DNA from: an uncultured Flavobacteriales bacterium
Lineage (GTDB): Bacteria > Bacteroidota > Bacteroidia > Flavobacteriales_E > Vicingaceae
Reading direction: 5' to 3'
DNA length: 64,000 nt
Assembly (NCBI GenBank): GCA_905479995.1
Contig: CAJQON010000010.1
Location: 1 to 64,000 of the forward strand
Shown: in pieces, positions 53,146-60,874 of the stretch
Layout of the letters: each line of letters starts with the position of its first letter
Position numbering within the stretch: position 1 is the first letter of the stretch
The notes under the pieces: generated by a model
Told to the model about the DNA's origin: nothing
The model's input: the letters and a program-made list of their open reading frames with translations, nothing else
The model's database searches: none
Translations under genes and position numbers: made by a program

Positions 53146-55454
53146 GAGTTTATTATAAGTACATCTGAAATGAGTCTTCTCAAAGATTTTTTTGGTGGTT
53201 TCTTTGCTTTAGAAATTCTAAAAATGAACATAACTTCATCTTTTTTGTCCAATTCGCAAACTTCATATAAATTAGTTTGTAAGGCTTTTAAATTGCTTTT
53301 AATGGAGGTTAAATCACTTTTGTCAACTTCTTCAAGCCTTGCAAATAAGAAAGAGGCTATTGACATTGGCTGAAAGGATAAATTTTGTTGTGTTGCTTTA
53401 AGCCAAACTCTTTGTAAATATCTGCCTGCTTCAAAATAAGTTGTTGCAGCGTTTTTTGGAAGGTAAATTACTCCAACCGCAGAAGCGCATTCCAGCCCTT
53501 TTTTTGTTAAATTACCAAAGCTTTTACCTAGTTTCCAATTGTTAATATACTTTGTTACGTTCCAATTTTTAGCCACTAAAAAACCGGCTTTTTCTGTTGG
53601 GGTAAGGTCTATTAAATTTAACTCAACGCCATCTTTGGTAGTTTTGGCTTCATCTTTAGTCCACCTAATTTCATTAATAAAATTTTTATGCCCTGCTTTG
53701 TTGGTGTAATAGAGCTGGTCAACTTCGCACAATATTTTACTTATAGCAGTTATTTTATCAGGGTTTGTAAATAATTTTAATTTACAATTTTTTGAGACTA
53801 TTGATTGCAGGGCATTTTCTTCAAGTGGAGTTATTGGTATATATTTGCCTATGTTTCTATTGGTTATACGGTTTTTAATGCTAGCATGTAATTCGAAATA
53901 AGGGTAGGCATTTTTTCTTTCGCTTTTGTGGAACGTAAATGAAGCCACTAAATTTTTATCATGGCCAATAGGAAATTGTGATATATTTACCTTGATTTTT
54001 AAATGATTAGCTTCTAAAATGAGGTTCTCAGAAGCGGCTCCTAAGCTTAGGAGTGATGCTTTATTTTTATAATTAAGAATAGAGGCTGTTCTATTTTTAT
54101 CTAGAAAAAGGAACAAGGAGCTGTCTTTGTAAATCCATTTCCATGGCTGAATATTACCTCCAGAAGGTGCGAGAATTGCTGCGGACACTAATTTTTTAAC
54201 AATTACATTGCTTAAAAGAACTGTGTTTTTTGGATCAGAAGTCATAGATTGTGCCTCTTGTAGTTCTTTTGAATAATCTGTTAAAGTTGTATTTGGAATA
54301 CAGTTAATAGTAGGTTTTAAATTAGATGGATGCGAAATAGGATCAGTAACCTCATTGTTAATTTCATTTTCTAAATCAACAAAATACCTTCCCGATTTTG
54401 TAAATTGGTTTAGCAATATCCTTCTGCAAACATCTGTACATATAGCTCCTCCAAGTACAACTCCTGAAGCCAATTGTGGCCAAGTGGTAATTGATTCTTC
54501 AATTTCCAACATTGATGCTTTTAATTTTTCTGAAGAAGTTTCAATTCCAAGCATGGGCAATAGGTAGGGCACCTTTTCTTCATTGGTTTTGGCTTCCTGA
54601 ACTAAATTTAAATCCAAGTGGTCTATTAAGCCATGCAGTATTGGAAGGTTAGGGTCTAAGTCAAATCGCTCCACATCTGTCGTTCCTCTGTCGCTAGAAT
54701 TCATTACTACTGGAATACCTAAATCTTTGGCTTTTTCTCTTGTAAAAATTTTAGCACTTAGGCCATCACATACTTCAATGCAAATGTCTAGCCTTCCATT
54801 GGATATAAAAAAATCTACAGCATTTTGTTCTGTTATGCCATCGTGTAGGCAGTTTACTTTTATAAAAGGGTCAATTTCGGCTATTTCTCGAGCTACTACT
54901 ACTGTTTTTTTTGTATTAAGGTTATATACGCTCGTTTGTATTCTGTTTAGGTTAGACAATTCTATCAGGTCAAAATCGGCTAAAATTAAGTGACCGCAAA
55001 TGCGCTCCATGGCAATGGTAGTTGCAATAGATTTTCCGACCGAGAGGCCAACAATTCCAATTGTTTTTGTTGCCAAAATCTCTTTTTCCTTGGGCGTAAT
55101 TTTATATTGATTTCTGTTGGTGCGTACTTCTACAAATTCAGCTTCACCTAATAAATGGACAATTTTGTTGAGCCACGGATAATAAACCCAAACACCAATC
55201 TCTTCTTTTGGATCACCAGCGATGTACTCTTCCAATTTTTCCGCTAATTCTTGTTTGGTAAATTTTAGCTTTGGATGACGAAGCGCTATTAATTCACATA
55301 ACTGGCTATCGATCTCATCGCAAATATCGATGTTCAAATTTCCATATAATAGTTTGTCAAACTTTTCTTCATCACCTTGTAGTTTTAAGTTAAATACAAA
55401 TGGGCGATAACAATTGTTGTTATTGTTTAGTGGGACTTTATATCGTTTTCTCAT
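53142..55454 (-). CDS. E1-like (ThiF/MoeB) adenylyltransferase fused to a nitroreductase domain (Rv1355c-like)
   Basis: 770 residues. Residues 128-370 form a Rossmann E1-like domain: GIVGLSVGK (134-141) in place of GxGGxG, then DFD (160-162) and SNLNR (167-171, arginine finger). Lys182/Lys183 and an Asp at 230 (EVCDG) follow. The CxxC zinc pairs and the catalytic Cys of ThiF/MoeB are not evident. Residues about 410-750 are nitroreductase-like (AAILAPSGGNIQPWKW at 425-440, FEAGRYLQRVWL near 680). The fusion matches the Rv1355c-type family annotated MoeY in Mycobacterium, whose function is unknown. It is the first gene of a five-gene operon. ATP-dependent adenylation followed by flavin redox chemistry on a small substrate is the expected reaction class. 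Confidence 0.85.
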   Translation of the reverse strand: MRKRYKVPLNNNNNCYRPFVFNLKLQGDEEKFDKLLYGNLNIDICDEIDSQLCELIALRHPKLKFTKQELAEKLEEYIAGDPKEEIGVWVYYPWLNKIVHLLGEAEFVEVRTNRNQYKITPKEKEILATKTIGIVGLSVGKSIATTIAMERICGHLILADFDLIELSNLNRIQTSVYNLNTKKTVVVAREIAEIDPFIKVNCLHDGITEQNAVDFFISNGRLDICIEVCDGLSAKIFTREKAKDLGIPVVMNSSDRGTTDVERFDLDPNLPILHGLIDHLDLNLVQEAKTNEEKVPYLLPMLGIETSSEKLKASMLEIEESITTWPQLASGVVLGGAICTDVCRRILLNQFTKSGRYFVDLENEINNEVTDPISHPSNLKPTINCIPNTTLTDYSKELQEAQSMTSDPKNTVLLSNVIVKKLVSAAILAPSGGNIQPWKWIYKDSSLFLFLDKNRTASILNYKNKASLLSLGAASENLILEANHLKIKVNISQFPIGHDKNLVASFTFHKSERKNAYPYFELHASIKNRITNRNIGKYIPITPLEENALQSIVSKNCKLKLFTNPDKITAISKILCEVDQLYYTNKAGHKNFINEIRWTKDEAKTTKDGVELNLIDLTPTEKAGFLVAKNWNVTKYINNWKLGKSFGNLTKKGLECASAVGVIYLPKNAATTYFEAGRYLQRVWLKATQQNLSFQPMSIASFLFARLEEVDKSDLTSIKSNLKALQTNLYEVCELDKKDEVMFIFRISKAKKPPKKSLRRLISDVLIINS

Positions 55455-55459
55455 AGTTT

Positions 55460-55573
55460 AATAATTTTATTAAATGAATACGATAGGAAGGATGGTGTAA
55501 TATTAGAGAAAAAATCAAAGCAAAAGTATCCGTATAAATCCTTAATTTTTACTAAGTAATTATACTAGGTTTT
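55460..55573 (+). repeat. Duplicated intergenic element, copy 1
   Basis: About 110 bases that align with 56548-56657 in the same orientation, with small gaps. The best part is 25 identical bases (55492-55516 against 56581-56605), preceded by the shared ACGATAGGAAG. Read on the minus strand it forms the leader and promoter of the E1/nitroreductase operon, starting 6 bases from the ATG at 55454. It contains the 8-base palindrome TAATATTA. Confidence 0.8.
55521..55528 (-). promoter_or_regulatory. Candidate -7 element (TACTTTTG) of the E1/nitroreductase operon
   Basis: On the minus strand TACTTTTG matches TAnnTTTG. It lies 66 bases upstream of the ATG at 55454, inside the duplicated element. The -33 region has no exact TTG at the right distance, which would suit an activated promoter. 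Confidence 0.45.
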
Positions 55574-55608
55574 TTCGGAAACTAATTAAAACTTGATTTT
55601 TTTAAAGT

Positions 55609-56313
55609 TTATATATCATTTTTATATTTTATGTTATAATCAATAGAAACCTCTTTGTTTTTATCGTTTTCTATTCTTGTTTGGGTGTGTTTTCTTTGTA
55701 AAGATTTTATTATTTTTTTGTCATAAATTGCAGTACTATCTAAAGTCGTGACATTTATTAGTCCAATAGTATGTGCAACTAAATCTTTATATGGGTATAA
55801 ATGGTGGCCATTTTTCCCCAATGTTTCTTCAATAACAAAACCAACGTTATGAAAAATGTTCAGGCTTACATCTGCCGAAATGCCTATTAGCGTTTTAACA
55901 TTAAATTGATTTGAAGAGGCTATTGCAGCTCTTGTCATGTACCAACCTATGCCTAAACCTTTTAATCTATTGTCAACCCAAAGGCCAGATACCTCTCCAA
56001 TACCTCCGTTTGAGTAGTAGTGTTGCACCAAAACATTAATTTTTGGTTCCATATAACTAATGGCTAACTCTATAGGCAGTGGAGTTTTTCCATTAGCAAG
56101 TTGTATTTTAATACCGGCAAGAAGCTTATTTTTTTTATTTATTAAGCCAAGGCAATATGAGTTAGGGTTGTTAACCCAAGTATTGTTATCAGCAATAATT
56201 TTAGTAAGGTTATATTCGTTTAAGGTTTTATTATGGCCTTTAATAAATTCGCTGCAGAGTTCAGGTTCGTCTACCGCTCTAAAAGCAATTACTTTATATA
56301 ATGATTTTTTCAT
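55609..56313 (-). CDS. GNAT-fold acyltransferase-like protein (copy 2)
   Basis: 234 residues from the ATG at 56313 (MKKSLYKVIAFRAVDEPELC); an ATG 18 codons upstream adds an unrelated polar lead. It is a clear paralogue of the protein at 52390-53145. Shared parts are FRAxDEPELC, the NNPNxYC segment, LPIELAISYM, and GGIGEVSGLWVDNRLKGLGIGWYM with the RxxGxG acyl-CoA loop. FHNVGFVIEETLG and a late AHTIGLIN are also shared. The nucleotide sequences have diverged well. It is a single gene flanked by both copies of the duplicated intergenic element. Function is unknown; an acyl transfer step related to that of copy 1 is expected. Confidence 0.72.
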   Translation of the reverse strand: MKKSLYKVIAFRAVDEPELCSEFIKGHNKTLNEYNLTKIIADNNTWVNNPNSYCLGLINKKNKLLAGIKIQLANGKTPLPIELAISYMEPKINVLVQHYYSNGGIGEVSGLWVDNRLKGLGIGWYMTRAAIASSNQFNVKTLIGISADVSLNIFHNVGFVIEETLGKNGHHLYPYKDLVAHTIGLINVTTLDSTAIYDKKIIKSLQRKHTQTRIENDKNKEVSIDYNIKYKNDI

Positions 56314-56660
56314 GTTGTATTTAATTTGTTTATTATCATCAATACAGGTGTGCGAAAAATCAAACACCTTTTTCTAGTTTTTGGATAGGTTTCAGATAGT
56401 TATTATCAATCTCATCGTGTAATTGAAGAGAGAAAATAAAAAATTTATTGCGCTTAATATAGGGTGCTTTTAAGGCTAAGCTATATACAATTAATAGGGA
56501 GTGAGGATATTTTTTGAGCTATTTTTTTTCGTATTTAAATAAATATTAATAACTTTATTAATGAACACGATAGGAAGTTCATGGTGTAATATTAGAGAAA
56601 AAATCGGAATAAAAAAATAGGTGTAAATACCATTTTTATGCGCGTTATACTGAGTTTTAC
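56314..56660. other. Divergent intergenic region between GNAT copy 2 and the receiver gene
   Basis: 347 bases without a credible gene. The right third (56548-56657) is the second copy of the duplicated element. The left two thirds are AT-rich, and I see no clear promoter match or terminator there. The region must hold the promoters of both the minus-strand GNAT gene and the plus-strand receiver gene. Confidence 0.6.
56548..56657 (+). repeat. Duplicated intergenic element, copy 2
   Basis: This is the partner of the element at 55460-55573, same orientation. It ends 3 bases before the receiver gene start at 56661 and lies 235 bases upstream of GNAT copy 2 on the minus strand. The stretch 56581-56605 is identical to copy 1. 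The -7 match seen in copy 1 is not conserved here (TATTTTTT instead of TACTTTTG). Confidence 0.8.
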
Positions 56661-57185
56661 ATGAGCTTTATGTCGTCCCCCTTTTTAAATAAACCTTTAG
56701 AAAATATGACAAATATCCCCACCTCCCAAAGTAAAATAAGAATTCTTTATATAGACGATGAGGCAGAAAACCTTAGATCTTTTAAAGCAAACTTTAGAAG
56801 AGATTTTACAATTTTTTTAGCAGACTCAGCAAAAGAAGGATTGCAGATTTTAGAAAAAAATAAAGTAGAAGTAATCTTAACAGATCAAAAAATGCCTGAA
56901 ATGACAGGCGTTGAGTTTTTAAAGATAGCGCTTAAAAAATATCCAGAAACAATACGGATTTTAGTAACTGGATATTCTGATGTTTCTGTTGTTAAAGAAG
57001 CATTAAATACAGGAGAAATTTACAAGTATATAGAAAAACCTTGGACTCCTGATTTTATGAAAATGAATATAGAAAAGGCGTATGAAGTTTATGCATTAAG
57101 AAAAGAGAATAAAAAACTTACTGCCGATTTAATTCGAGTAAATAGGCAGTTAGAGTTTATGCTTCGACAGAAACTAATTTCTTAA
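56661..57185 (+). CDS. Stand-alone receiver-domain response regulator
   Basis: 174 residues (or 159 if the ATG at 56706 is used; the first 15 residues look like a non-conserved lead). A receiver domain follows: RILYIDDEAENL with the acidic pair, phospho-acceptor Asp in ILTDQKMPEMTG, Thr in LVTGYSD and Lys in YIEKPW. A helical tail of about 45 residues follows (MNIEKAYEVYALRKENKKL) with no output domain. It is most like the N-terminal receiver of the REC-PAS kinase at 48496-50271 (both have FRR, DQKMP, TGYS, TKPW or EKPW), so it may be a phosphate shuttle or sink in the same pathway. Confidence 0.88.
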   Translation: MSFMSSPFLNKPLENMTNIPTSQSKIRILYIDDEAENLRSFKANFRRDFTIFLADSAKEGLQILEKNKVEVILTDQKMPEMTGVEFLKIALKKYPETIRILVTGYSDVSVVKEALNTGEIYKYIEKPWTPDFMKMNIEKAYEVYALRKENKKLTADLIRVNRQLEFMLRQKLIS

Positions 57186-57230
57186 AATTACCTTCTTAAT
57201 TCCCAAAAATAAATTGTTTTGAAATTAATG

Positions 57231-57244
57231 GTTGCATATACAAC
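57231..57244. promoter_or_regulatory. Candidate MarR operator 1
   Basis: GTTGCATATACAAC is a 14-base inverted repeat with one mismatched pair. It covers the -33 TTG of the MarR gene promoter and shares TGnATATACAACTA with a second site downstream of the MarR gene. This fits autorepression. Confidence 0.6.
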
Positions 57245-57261
57245 TATTATGATTATGTTTG
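57232..57261 (+). promoter_or_regulatory. Promoter of the MarR-exporter operon
   Basis: TTG (57232-57234), a 19-base spacer and TATGTTTG (57254-57261) match the Bacteroidota consensus. The -7 element ends 4 bases before the ATG, so the transcript is probably leaderless or nearly so. Confidence 0.6.
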
Positions 57262-57265
57262 CTTC

Positions 57266-57703
57266 ATGAAAAATGAGAACGACATAGAATTGAAACTCGA
57301 AGATTGCCACTGTCCGTTGGGAAGCATGATGCTTTTAGCTCGTAAAATGAGCAAGATTTTCCGAAGTCATTTTTGCGATTTGGAGGTTACCAATAGTCAA
57401 GCTGGTCTATTTTTGTTGTTACATAAAAATGGAGAAACTGCTCAAAGTGATATAGGAAAGATGATGGATTTAGAAAAATCTACTATAAGTAGAGACTTAA
57501 GTCGATTGGTAAAACAGGGTTATTTATATAAAGCTAAAGATGGAAAGGTTGCTCGAGTAGGCCTTACCGACAAAGGGAATGAGTTGGCAGTTGAAATTGA
57601 GAAACAATGGAAAAAGGGCTACAATGAATCGAGAGATTTATTAGGAGAAAAAGGAGTTGAAGCTTTAAAAGAGTTAGAAAAAAGATTATTAGATAATAAG
57701 TAA
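57266..57703 (+). CDS. MarR-family transcription regulator
   Basis: 145 residues. The winged HTH core is SQAGLFLLLHKNGETAQSDIGKMMDLEKSTISRDLSRLVKQGYLYKAKDGKVARVGLTDKG, flanked by dimerisation helices at both ends. Cys20 and Cys22 (EDCHCPLG) lie near the N-terminus and could sense oxidants or metals. MarR proteins usually repress efflux genes until a ligand binds. It lies upstream of an MMPL exporter, and matching operators lie before it and between the two genes. Confidence 0.93.
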   Translation: MKNENDIELKLEDCHCPLGSMMLLARKMSKIFRSHFCDLEVTNSQAGLFLLLHKNGETAQSDIGKMMDLEKSTISRDLSRLVKQGYLYKAKDGKVARVGLTDKGNELAVEIEKQWKKGYNESRDLLGEKGVEALKELEKRLLDNK

Positions 57704-57704
57704 G

Positions 57705-57714
57705 TGTATATACA
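57705..57714. promoter_or_regulatory. Candidate MarR operator 2
   Basis: TGTATATACA is a perfect 10-base palindrome, followed by ACTA. It lies in the 32-base gap between the MarR and exporter genes and shares TGnATATACAACTA with operator 1 upstream. Confidence 0.55.
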
Positions 57715-57735
57715 ACTAAATTAAAATTAGATAAA

Positions 57736-60051
57736 ATGAGCGATAACAATAGAATTAAAAATTATGCCGAGTGGGTCATCAAAAGAAGATGGTTCATTAT
57801 CATTGGCACCCTAGTGGTCACTTTTGGCTTTATAGCTGGAATGGGAAATCTTAAATTTAACAATGACTACCATATTTTCTTTGATGAAGGGAATCCACAA
57901 GTAGAAGCTTTTGATGGGCTTCAAGAAAAGTACACCAAAGATGACAATGCATTTATTGTAATTGCACCAGAAAATGGGAATGTATTTACCAAGAAAACAT
58001 TGGCAGCAATAGCAGATTTAGAAGAAAGAGCTTGGCAAGTGCCTTACTCTACTAGAGTAGATGCATTAACCAATTATCAACACACCAGATCGGTTGGTGA
58101 TGATATGTTCGTTGAACCTTTAGCGCCAGATCCTGAAAGCATGACAGATTCTACTATGGCTTACGTAAAAACCATAGCATTAAGAGAACCAACTTTGGTG
58201 GATAGAATTGTGAATAAGAAAGGAGATGTTACAGCTGTTAATGTTACCGTTAATATTCCTACTGATAGTATGAATGCACCTATGGAGGTAATGAACTATG
58301 TAAGAGATATGATGGCTCAATGGGAAAAGGATTATCCAGGACATGACACTTATATATCAGGAATTGTGATGATGAATGGAACTTTTGCTGAAGAGTCTCA
58401 GAATGACATGGTAAAATTTGTATTGCCAATGTTATTAATCATATTAATAACAGTTGGAGTGGTAACTAGAAGTTTGAGTAGTTTTGTTGTCTCCTTTTTT
58501 GTGTTACTCTTTTCAATAATGATTGCTATGGGAATGGCAGGTTGGATGTTTATAGAATTAACGGGACCATCTATTTCTGCACCGACTATGATTATGACCT
58601 TGGCCATTGCCGATAGTATACATATTTTGGTAACAGCGCTACAATTAATGCGTAAGGGAACTGAGAAAAAAGCGGCCATAGTAGAAAGTATAAGAATTAA
58701 CTTTATGCCGGTTTTTATAACCAGTGTTACAACGGTTATAGGGTTTTTAACATTAAACTTTGCCGAAGGTGCTCCTTTCCATGATTTAGGAAACATGACA
58801 GCAATTGGTGTTGCTGCAGCTTTTGCTTTGTCGGTATTGTTTTTACCAGCCTTGGCATCTATTTTACCATTTTGGGTTAAAGTAAAAGTAGTTAAAGAAG
58901 GTAAAACACCATTATTGGATAAACTAGCGAACTTTGTTATTAATAAATACAAAGGGATATTAGTTATCTCTATTTTGGCTGTTATCGGAATTAGTTACTT
59001 GTCGTTAAAAAACGAATTAAACAATCAATTTGTTAAGTTCTTTGATGAAACGGTAACATTTAGAACGGATACTGATTTTATTGCAGAGAATTTAACAGGA
59101 ATATACAATGTAGAATATTCGTTAGGAGCAGGAGAAGCCGATGGAATTAGTGATCCAGCATATTTGAACAAAATGGATGAGTTTGAAAAATGGTTTAAAA
59201 CACAGCCAGAAGTAACACACGTAAATTCATTTGCAACAGTAATGAAGCGAGTAAATGCATCTATGCACGGAGATGATCGGAAGTATTATAAAGTTCCGAA
59301 TACAAAAGAAGAAGCAGCACAATTCTTGTTATTGTATGAAATGTCGTTGCCTTATGGATTGGATTTAAACAACCAAATTAATGTAGATAAATCGGAAACT
59401 AGATTTACGGTTACTACGCAAAATGTTTCGAGTAACGAGATGATGGCATTAACAGAAAGAGCGGAAGAATGGTTGAGACAAAATGCTCCAGAAGAAATGT
59501 TTAGCTATGGAATTAGTACAACATTAATGTTTTCTCACATTACTGCAACAAATATGACGAGCATGTTGCAAAGTGGATTTGGAGCCTTAATTATTATTTC
59601 ACTTATTTTAATATTTGCGTTAAGAAGCTTTAAATATGGAATGTTGAGTTTAATACCTAATGTAGCGCCAATAGCTGTTGCTTTTGGAGTGTGGTACATG
59701 TTGGTAGGAGAAATTAATATGGCTGTAGCTGTAGTATTAGGGATGACGCTGGGAATTGTAGTTGATGATACCATTCACATTTTGGCCAAATACATTAGAG
59801 CCAGAAAAGAATTGGGCAAATCACCGGAAGATGCCATTCGTTATGCATTTAATACTGTTGGACGAGCAGTAATTGTTACTACGGTAGTATTAACCATAGG
59901 ATTTAGTGTGCTAATGCAATCGGCTTTTGGTTTAAATTCTGATATGGGTAAGCTAACGGCAATAACAATTGTAGTAGCACTTATTTTGGACTTATTATTG
60001 CTGCCAGCATTACTATTGGCTATAGATAAGCCTAAATCAAAAAAAGATTAA
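57736..60051 (+). CDS. MMPL/RND-superfamily exporter
   Basis: 771 residues, two-fold repeated. Each half has one helix, a large periplasmic loop and five helices (about 17-38 with 225-395, and 400-420 with 615-765). Proton-relay-type Asp residues sit in equivalent helices: Asp293 (IADSIHILV) and Asp677/Asp678 (GIVVDDTIHILAKY). This matches the hydrophobe/hopanoid-type RND (MMPL) transporters that move lipids or hydrophobic compounds to the outer membrane. Here it is followed by a LolA-like lipoprotein-sorting-type protein and an outer-membrane barrel, a combination known from several phyla. The substrate is unknown. Confidence 0.92.
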   Translation: MSDNNRIKNYAEWVIKRRWFIIIGTLVVTFGFIAGMGNLKFNNDYHIFFDEGNPQVEAFDGLQEKYTKDDNAFIVIAPENGNVFTKKTLAAIADLEERAWQVPYSTRVDALTNYQHTRSVGDDMFVEPLAPDPESMTDSTMAYVKTIALREPTLVDRIVNKKGDVTAVNVTVNIPTDSMNAPMEVMNYVRDMMAQWEKDYPGHDTYISGIVMMNGTFAEESQNDMVKFVLPMLLIILITVGVVTRSLSSFVVSFFVLLFSIMIAMGMAGWMFIELTGPSISAPTMIMTLAIADSIHILVTALQLMRKGTEKKAAIVESIRINFMPVFITSVTTVIGFLTLNFAEGAPFHDLGNMTAIGVAAAFALSVLFLPALASILPFWVKVKVVKEGKTPLLDKLANFVINKYKGILVISILAVIGISYLSLKNELNNQFVKFFDETVTFRTDTDFIAENLTGIYNVEYSLGAGEADGISDPAYLNKMDEFEKWFKTQPEVTHVNSFATVMKRVNASMHGDDRKYYKVPNTKEEAAQFLLLYEMSLPYGLDLNNQINVDKSETRFTVTTQNVSSNEMMALTERAEEWLRQNAPEEMFSYGISTTLMFSHITATNMTSMLQSGFGALIIISLILIFALRSFKYGMLSLIPNVAPIAVAFGVWYMLVGEINMAVAVVLGMTLGIVVDDTIHILAKYIRARKELGKSPEDAIRYAFNTVGRAVIVTTVVLTIGFSVLMQSAFGLNSDMGKLTAITIVVALILDLLLLPALLLAIDKPKSKKD

Positions 60052-60079
60052 AAACGAATTAAATTTAAAATTTTAAAAG

Positions 60080-60874
60080 ATGAAAAAAACGATATTAATA
60101 GCTGCATCTGTGGTTAGTATTGCGCTAACTGCGGCAATATCTCCACAAACAGCTGAAGAAAAAAAAGGATTAGAAATTTCTAAAAAAGCAGAAGCTGCGG
60201 ATAATGGTTGGGGGAATACTTCTCAAACATTAACCATGATTCTTAAAAACAAAAATGGTCAAACAACAACCCGTAAAACACACGGTTTTTCATTAGAAGT
60301 TATTGGCGATGGAGACAAATCGATGACTGTTTTTGATACACCGAAAGATGTGCAAGGAACAGCAAGTATGACTTATACGCATAAAGTTGGTGATGATGAT
60401 CAATGGTTGTATTTACCTGCGTTAAAAAGAGTAAAAAGAATATCTTCAAGCAATAAGTCGGGACCATTTATGGGAAGTGAATTTGCCTTTGAAGATTTGT
60501 CTTCTCAAGAAGTAGAAAAATATACGCACAAATACATCAGTACGGTTAAGTTGGCTGGAGTGGTTGTTTATAAATTAGAAAGAGTTCCTGTTTCAGCTAC
60601 ATCAGGGTATAAAAAGATTACTGTCTACATCAACAAAGAGAACTTACGTCCAGAAAGAATTATTTTTTACGATAGGAAAGCGGCTAAACTCAAAACCTTA
60701 GTTTACTCTGGATATAAAAAGTATGCAGGTAAATTTTGGAGAGCTGATCAAATGAAAATGGTGAATCACCAAAATGGAAAAGAAACAATCTTAAAATTTG
60801 AAGGTTACAAGTTTAACGACCCTACAATTACAGAAGAGAGTTTTACGCAAAACAGTTTGAAAAGAGCAAAATAA
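60080..60874 (+). CDS. LolA-like outer-membrane lipoprotein-sorting-type protein
   Basis: 264 residues with a signal peptide (MKKTILIAASVVSIALTAAI). The mature protein has the features of the LolA_like family found beside MMPL exporters: TASMTYTHKVGDDDQWLYLPALKRVKRISSS, GPFMGSEFAFEDLSS and, towards the end, FWRADQMKMVNHQNGK. The fold is an open half-barrel that can hold a hydrophobic ligand, so it is probably a periplasmic carrier working with the exporter encoded 28 bases upstream. Confidence 0.92.
   Translation: MKKTILIAASVVSIALTAAISPQTAEEKKGLEISKKAEAADNGWGNTSQTLTMILKNKNGQTTTRKTHGFSLEVIGDGDKSMTVFDTPKDVQGTASMTYTHKVGDDDQWLYLPALKRVKRISSSNKSGPFMGSEFAFEDLSSQEVEKYTHKYISTVKLAGVVVYKLERVPVSATSGYKKITVYINKENLRPERIIFYDRKAAKLKTLVYSGYKKYAGKFWRADQMKMVNHQNGKETILKFEGYKFNDPTITEESFTQNSLKRAK

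Noticed and set aside
53142-55454. Assigning moeY and a role in molybdopterin synthesis
   Set aside because: The name comes from annotation of an uncharacterised relative, and no molybdopterin genes are nearby.
55460-56657. Duplicated element read as insertion-sequence ends or attachment sites
   Set aside because: No transposase or integrase lies between the copies, the copies are direct and diverged, and one overlaps a plausible promoter.
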